Made by a program: the position numbers and the translations under genes. From assembly GCA_024684665.1 (NCBI GenBank), contig JAIKWN010000240.1, positions 1 through 16,998 on the forward strand: 16,998 bases of DNA, written 5' to 3'. How positions within the stretch are numbered: the stretch's first letter is position 1; each line of letters begins with the position of its first letter. Shown in pieces: positions 14,555-16,998 of the stretch. The stretch is from Clostridiales bacterium (GTDB taxonomy: Bacteria; Bacillota_A; Clostridia; Christensenellales; Aristaeellaceae). The notes beneath the pieces are model-generated. The model had not been told where the DNA came from and searched no databases. It worked only from the letters and a program-made list of their open reading frames with translations.

Positions 14555-15070
14555 CTAGTAATTCCAATCTTCTTCCGGACGAACCAGCGCCGCAGCTTCC
14601 AAGGTGGTCATCTTTCCCGCCGGCTCCCGCTTCGCACACGCACGATACAGATCATTGTAATCGAAAGGCATTTCGTTATAGAGCATTTCAAGGTTCGTGA
14701 CGATCTCCTCATAGGTCCCTGCGCCATAAGGCGTCGGATCATAAATCGTCCCTGCCTTGTACTTCCCTTCTACTGCTATGCGGGGCACCTGCACGAGAGC
14801 TTTCACGAGATCCGCCATGCCGTCCCCGTCTGTGTCATTGTCCGTTTCCACATAAACACAGAACCGTAGGATGTCGCTGTCTTCGTTTGTATAAGCGGGA
14901 TCCCGTGGATCCGAATACTTGAGCATGGGAAGAAGTGTTCCATTTTCCACGCGGAGGACCCCGTCCCCGTTATCCGCGTTCGCCGCTTCTGCTGCACAAA
15001 GCAGAAGAGCAGCGCACAGCATCGAAATCCTTTTCTTCATCTTCTTTTCCAGCATTTTTCTCCCTTGCAT
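14555..15070 (-). CDS. S15 peptidase N-terminal part ending at an in-frame TAG
   Basis: N-terminal part of the same S15 peptidase (171 codons from 15070). A signal peptide (KKRISMLCAALLLCAAEAANA) is followed by the conserved first strands of the catalytic domain: LRFCVYVETDNDTDGDGMAD, with an Asp-rich calcium-type loop, and VKALVQVPRIAVEGKYKAG. The frame ends at TAG 14555-14557, directly followed in frame by the rest of the enzyme. The ATG at 15070 overlaps the stop of the S41 gene as TAATG. A second ATG at 15055 has AGGGAG just before it and may be the real start. With the TAG read through, the product would be 711 to 716 residues, a normal size for a secreted enzyme of this kind. Nothing else in this part is damaged. 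Confidence 0.8.
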   Translation of the reverse strand: MQGRKMLEKKMKKRISMLCAALLLCAAEAANADNGDGVLRVENGTLLPMLKYSDPRDPAYTNEDSDILRFCVYVETDNDTDGDGMADLVKALVQVPRIAVEGKYKAGTIYDPTPYGAGTYEEIVTNLEMLYNEMPFDYNDLYRACAKREPAGKMTTLEAAALVRPEEDWNY

Positions 15071-16800
15071 TAAAACAGATGATTGATGTAGTCCGTCATC
15101 GCATTGCGGTCATAGAAGTGCTCGACCCTATCAATATAGTAATCCGGCTCTACACCCTGATCGATATCATAGAAAGAGCCGTTTTTCAAGAAAGACATCC
15201 TCTGCGCACTGGAGATCTGAAAAACGGCGCCGGAAGCCGTAGAGAGAGGCTGAACAACGCAGCTTCCTCCGCCGGCGGTCTTCCCAAGCAGGGTAACTCT
15301 CTGAGAAGACTTCAGCGCAGCAGGTACCAGATTTCCGCATGAGAAGCTGACAGGAGAAATGAGGCAGTAAAGATTTTTATCCACGACCGTGTCTTTCTCA
15401 TCAAAGCTGCGATCTAGGTTCACGTCAGCTCTATAAATTGAAGTGGACATGGCACCGGTGGACATATCCTTCACGCTGAAGGGCGCATCCCCCATGAACC
15501 ATCCCAGTACAAAAACCGCCGCATCCACAGCGCCGCCCCTGTTGCAGGACAGGTCAAGCACCACATTTTCGATAGGGCTCCCCTCTCGGGTTATCTGACT
15601 ATGTGCGTAGATAATCAACCCCAGCGTATCATTCGGAATATCTTCCCCGTTCTCCGCCGCTGCATAATAAGCCTGCCCATAAAAATCAGAATCGAACGAG
15701 TCAAACGTTACGTATGCCGTGTTGCCTACTTCCTCATAATACGGGCATCCGTCAGGATAGGCATTTTCCCTCGCCGTACGATACAGCTTGGCATGATCTT
15801 CGTATTTCCGATTTGCTAAGCCGTTACTGTTTTTGATTGGCTGCACACCGGCCAAACTTGAGAATTCGTTGAAGCCAGAATGTAAGTCATCCAAATAATA
15901 ATCAAGGAACTCTTTGAGGGCCTTGTCCGCCTCCGTGGGATCGGTCGAAGCAAGTGCCTCATCAAATCCGATTTCATAGAAAGTCTGTGCAAACCGCTTG
16001 ATATCATGGGGCTCCTTGAGGCCATAAAAATTATCCAGCACCAAGCAGAGCTCGTAATAAGTATAGTCTGAAACCTCCTCGCTGCGCTTCGCAGTGGGTG
16101 CAGAATAATAGAGATCTGCGAGATCGGTGTACTTTCCTTCTTCTTGATCCCAAAGCTCGTCGTCCCCCGCGAGAAAGAGCGCCTCTCCATTAAAGAGGAA
16201 ACCCCTTTTTGTACCGGGATAGAAGAGGATATCATTTATTGTCTGAAGCGGAATGTAATACTCGCCATCCTGCAGGATCAGATCAATCCCATAAGCGTCT
16301 AGATCGAAAGTCTTCACGTCGCCGTAACGGTCAAAAGACGCTTCTTTGTCGCGCAGAATAATCTGCGTCCTTCCCTCTTCGTCGAAACCTGGCTCGGTGA
16401 CCAGGTCGATCAGCGTCGTGTCTTTCGAGTTATGAAGGAATGCGTTGAAATCGTCAAAAGTGATCGTATTCTTGTCAAAGTCAAACTCCGCATGATAGTC
16501 GTTTTCCCGGCTGAGTTTTACTATTTCACCATCGTAATTGATAGACAGTTCAAAGCCAGAGTCATTACCTTCTTCGTGATAGAGGAAATACATGATCTCT
16601 GCCATATCATTGATTCTCATAAACGGCAGATCCGAAACCTCGTCCAGAAAATAGAGCTGAACAGGTTCGGTCAGCTTCACATCCACTTTCCCGATATACG
16701 CAGGATACTCGCGCACTTCGATGGTATGCTCCTCTGCAAGTCCAGCAGCAAAGATACAAAGCAGGAGCACAAGGCAAACTGAAAAACCTATTTTTATCAT
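15070..16800 (-). CDS. Exported S41-family (C-terminal processing peptidase-like) serine peptidase
   Basis: A 576 aa exported protein. ATG 16800 is chosen because GGGGGAG lies five bases upstream and it opens directly into a signal peptide (MIKIGFSVCLVLLLCIFAAGLA); a TTG 18 bases further upstream is less likely. Residues about 170-205 (DAYGIDLILQDGEYYIPLQ) resemble a copper-amine-oxidase-N-like stalk domain. The S41 core follows: DDLHSGF near 304-310, ENVVLDLSCNRGGAVD near 411-426, and the nucleophile loop ISPVSFSCGN with Ser487, then GKTAGGGSCVVQP and GVEPDYYID. No PDZ domain is evident, which is usual for the S41B-like group. Targets are unknown. It is transcribed ahead of the S15 gene, which starts on its stop codon. 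Confidence 0.88.
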   Translation of the reverse strand: MIKIGFSVCLVLLLCIFAAGLAEEHTIEVREYPAYIGKVDVKLTEPVQLYFLDEVSDLPFMRINDMAEIMYFLYHEEGNDSGFELSINYDGEIVKLSRENDYHAEFDFDKNTITFDDFNAFLHNSKDTTLIDLVTEPGFDEEGRTQIILRDKEASFDRYGDVKTFDLDAYGIDLILQDGEYYIPLQTINDILFYPGTKRGFLFNGEALFLAGDDELWDQEEGKYTDLADLYYSAPTAKRSEEVSDYTYYELCLVLDNFYGLKEPHDIKRFAQTFYEIGFDEALASTDPTEADKALKEFLDYYLDDLHSGFNEFSSLAGVQPIKNSNGLANRKYEDHAKLYRTARENAYPDGCPYYEEVGNTAYVTFDSFDSDFYGQAYYAAAENGEDIPNDTLGLIIYAHSQITREGSPIENVVLDLSCNRGGAVDAAVFVLGWFMGDAPFSVKDMSTGAMSTSIYRADVNLDRSFDEKDTVVDKNLYCLISPVSFSCGNLVPAALKSSQRVTLLGKTAGGGSCVVQPLSTASGAVFQISSAQRMSFLKNGSFYDIDQGVEPDYYIDRVEHFYDRNAMTDYINHLF

Positions 16801-16826
16801 AGAAACTCCCCCTTCCAATTTAGATC

Positions 16827-16855
16827 ATTATACTATCATAAAGACAAAAAGTTAA
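16827..16855 (-). promoter_or_regulatory. Promoter of the S41-S15 peptidase unit
   Basis: On the minus strand TTAACT (16850-16855), a 17-base spacer and a perfect TATAAT (16827-16832), about 27 bases from the ATG. It follows the rRNA terminator directly. Confidence 0.72.
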
Positions 16856-16856
16856 T

Positions 16857-16888
16857 AAAAAGCGCCCCCGGTATAAGGGGGTGCTTTT
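16857..16888 (-). terminator. Terminator of the rRNA operon
   Basis: Read on the minus strand, AAAAGCACCCCC and GGGGGCGCTTTT pair around TTATACC with one G-T pair, followed by TTTTTATTAA. It lies about 9 bases beyond the 3' end of the 5S gene. Confidence 0.88.
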
Positions 16889-16896
16889 CTGTGTGG

Positions 16897-16998
16897 GATC
16901 CGGCAGCGTCCTACTCTCCCGGGCCGTCTCCAGCCAAGTACCATCGGCGCTGAAAGGCTTAACTTCTGTGTTCGGGATGGGAACAGGTGGATCCCTTT
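16897..16998 (-). rRNA. rrf: 5S ribosomal RNA (5' end beyond the window)
   Basis: The minus strand reads CACCTGTTCCCATCCCGAAC, then ACAGAAGTTAAGCC, GCGCCGATGGTACTTGG and GGGAGAGTAGGACGCTGCCGG. These are the conserved arms of bacterial 5S rRNA in the right order, including the loop and GAGAGTAGG segment near the 3' end. About 100 bases are seen, so some 15 bases of the 5' end are missing. The gene points out of the right edge, so 23S and 16S would lie upstream of it there. Confidence 0.95.

Noticed and set aside
16801..16818. TTG start for the S41 gene
   Set aside because: It overlaps the Shine-Dalgarno sequence used by the ATG at 16800 and adds residues before the signal peptide.
1..16998. 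CRISPR array, tRNA gene or complete insertion sequence
   Set aside because: No regularly spaced repeats, cloverleaf with a CCA end, or transposase was seen on reading either strand.

Overview
The window looks like chromosomal DNA of a fairly GC-rich, Firmicutes-like (Clostridia-type) anaerobe. This rests on the gene content: a minimal iscR/iscS/iscU iron-sulfur set without hscAB or fdx, strong AGGAGG-type ribosome binding sites, TATAAT promoters, and a liv ABC operon beside exported S41/S15 peptidases. Taxonomy is inferred from content only. The exported proteins carry SPase I-type signal peptides without a lipobox, even the liv binding protein, which is unusual for a single-membrane Gram-positive.

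Layout. 1-438 (+): the 3' end of an unrecognised aromatic-rich gene, then a terminator. 615-5290 (-): a branched-chain amino-acid ABC transporter transcribed livK-livH-livM-livG-livF. The four transporter genes are joined by 4-base ATGA overlaps. livK is separated from them by two tandem hairpins, and the operon ends in a UUCG-loop terminator at the livF stop. 5438-7033 (-): iscS then iscU, divergent from iscR (7207-7608, +). The shared control region has two clear promoters and a 17-bp palindrome covering the iscS -35 box. 7625-8023 (-): a small PNPOx-fold flavoprotein. 8024-8632: about 600 bp without a convincing gene. 8633-11222 (-): an aldo/keto reductase downstream of a secreted SH3/VCBS-like protein. 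11445-12803 (+): a MATE exporter with a structured leader that contains a short ORF ending on its start codon. 12821-12919: three consecutive hairpins between convergent genes. 12920-16800 (-): an exported S41-like peptidase followed by an exported S15 (X-Pro dipeptidyl-peptidase-like) peptidase whose frame is broken by one in-frame TAG. 16857-16998 (-): the rRNA operon terminator and most of a 5S rRNA gene. The 16S and 23S genes would lie beyond the right edge.

How the genes work together. The liv operon would import branched-chain amino acids. The S41/S15 pair could release peptides or dipeptides outside the membrane, so the window has a loose protein/amino-acid scavenging theme. The isc cluster supplies Fe-S clusters under its own regulator. 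Most genes, including the rRNA operon, lie on the minus strand, which fits the minus strand being the leading strand here.

I did not find a clear new defence system, CRISPR array or complete mobile element. The points most worth a second look are the in-frame TAG in the S15 peptidase, the MATE leader, the isc control region, and the lack of a lipobox on the exported proteins.
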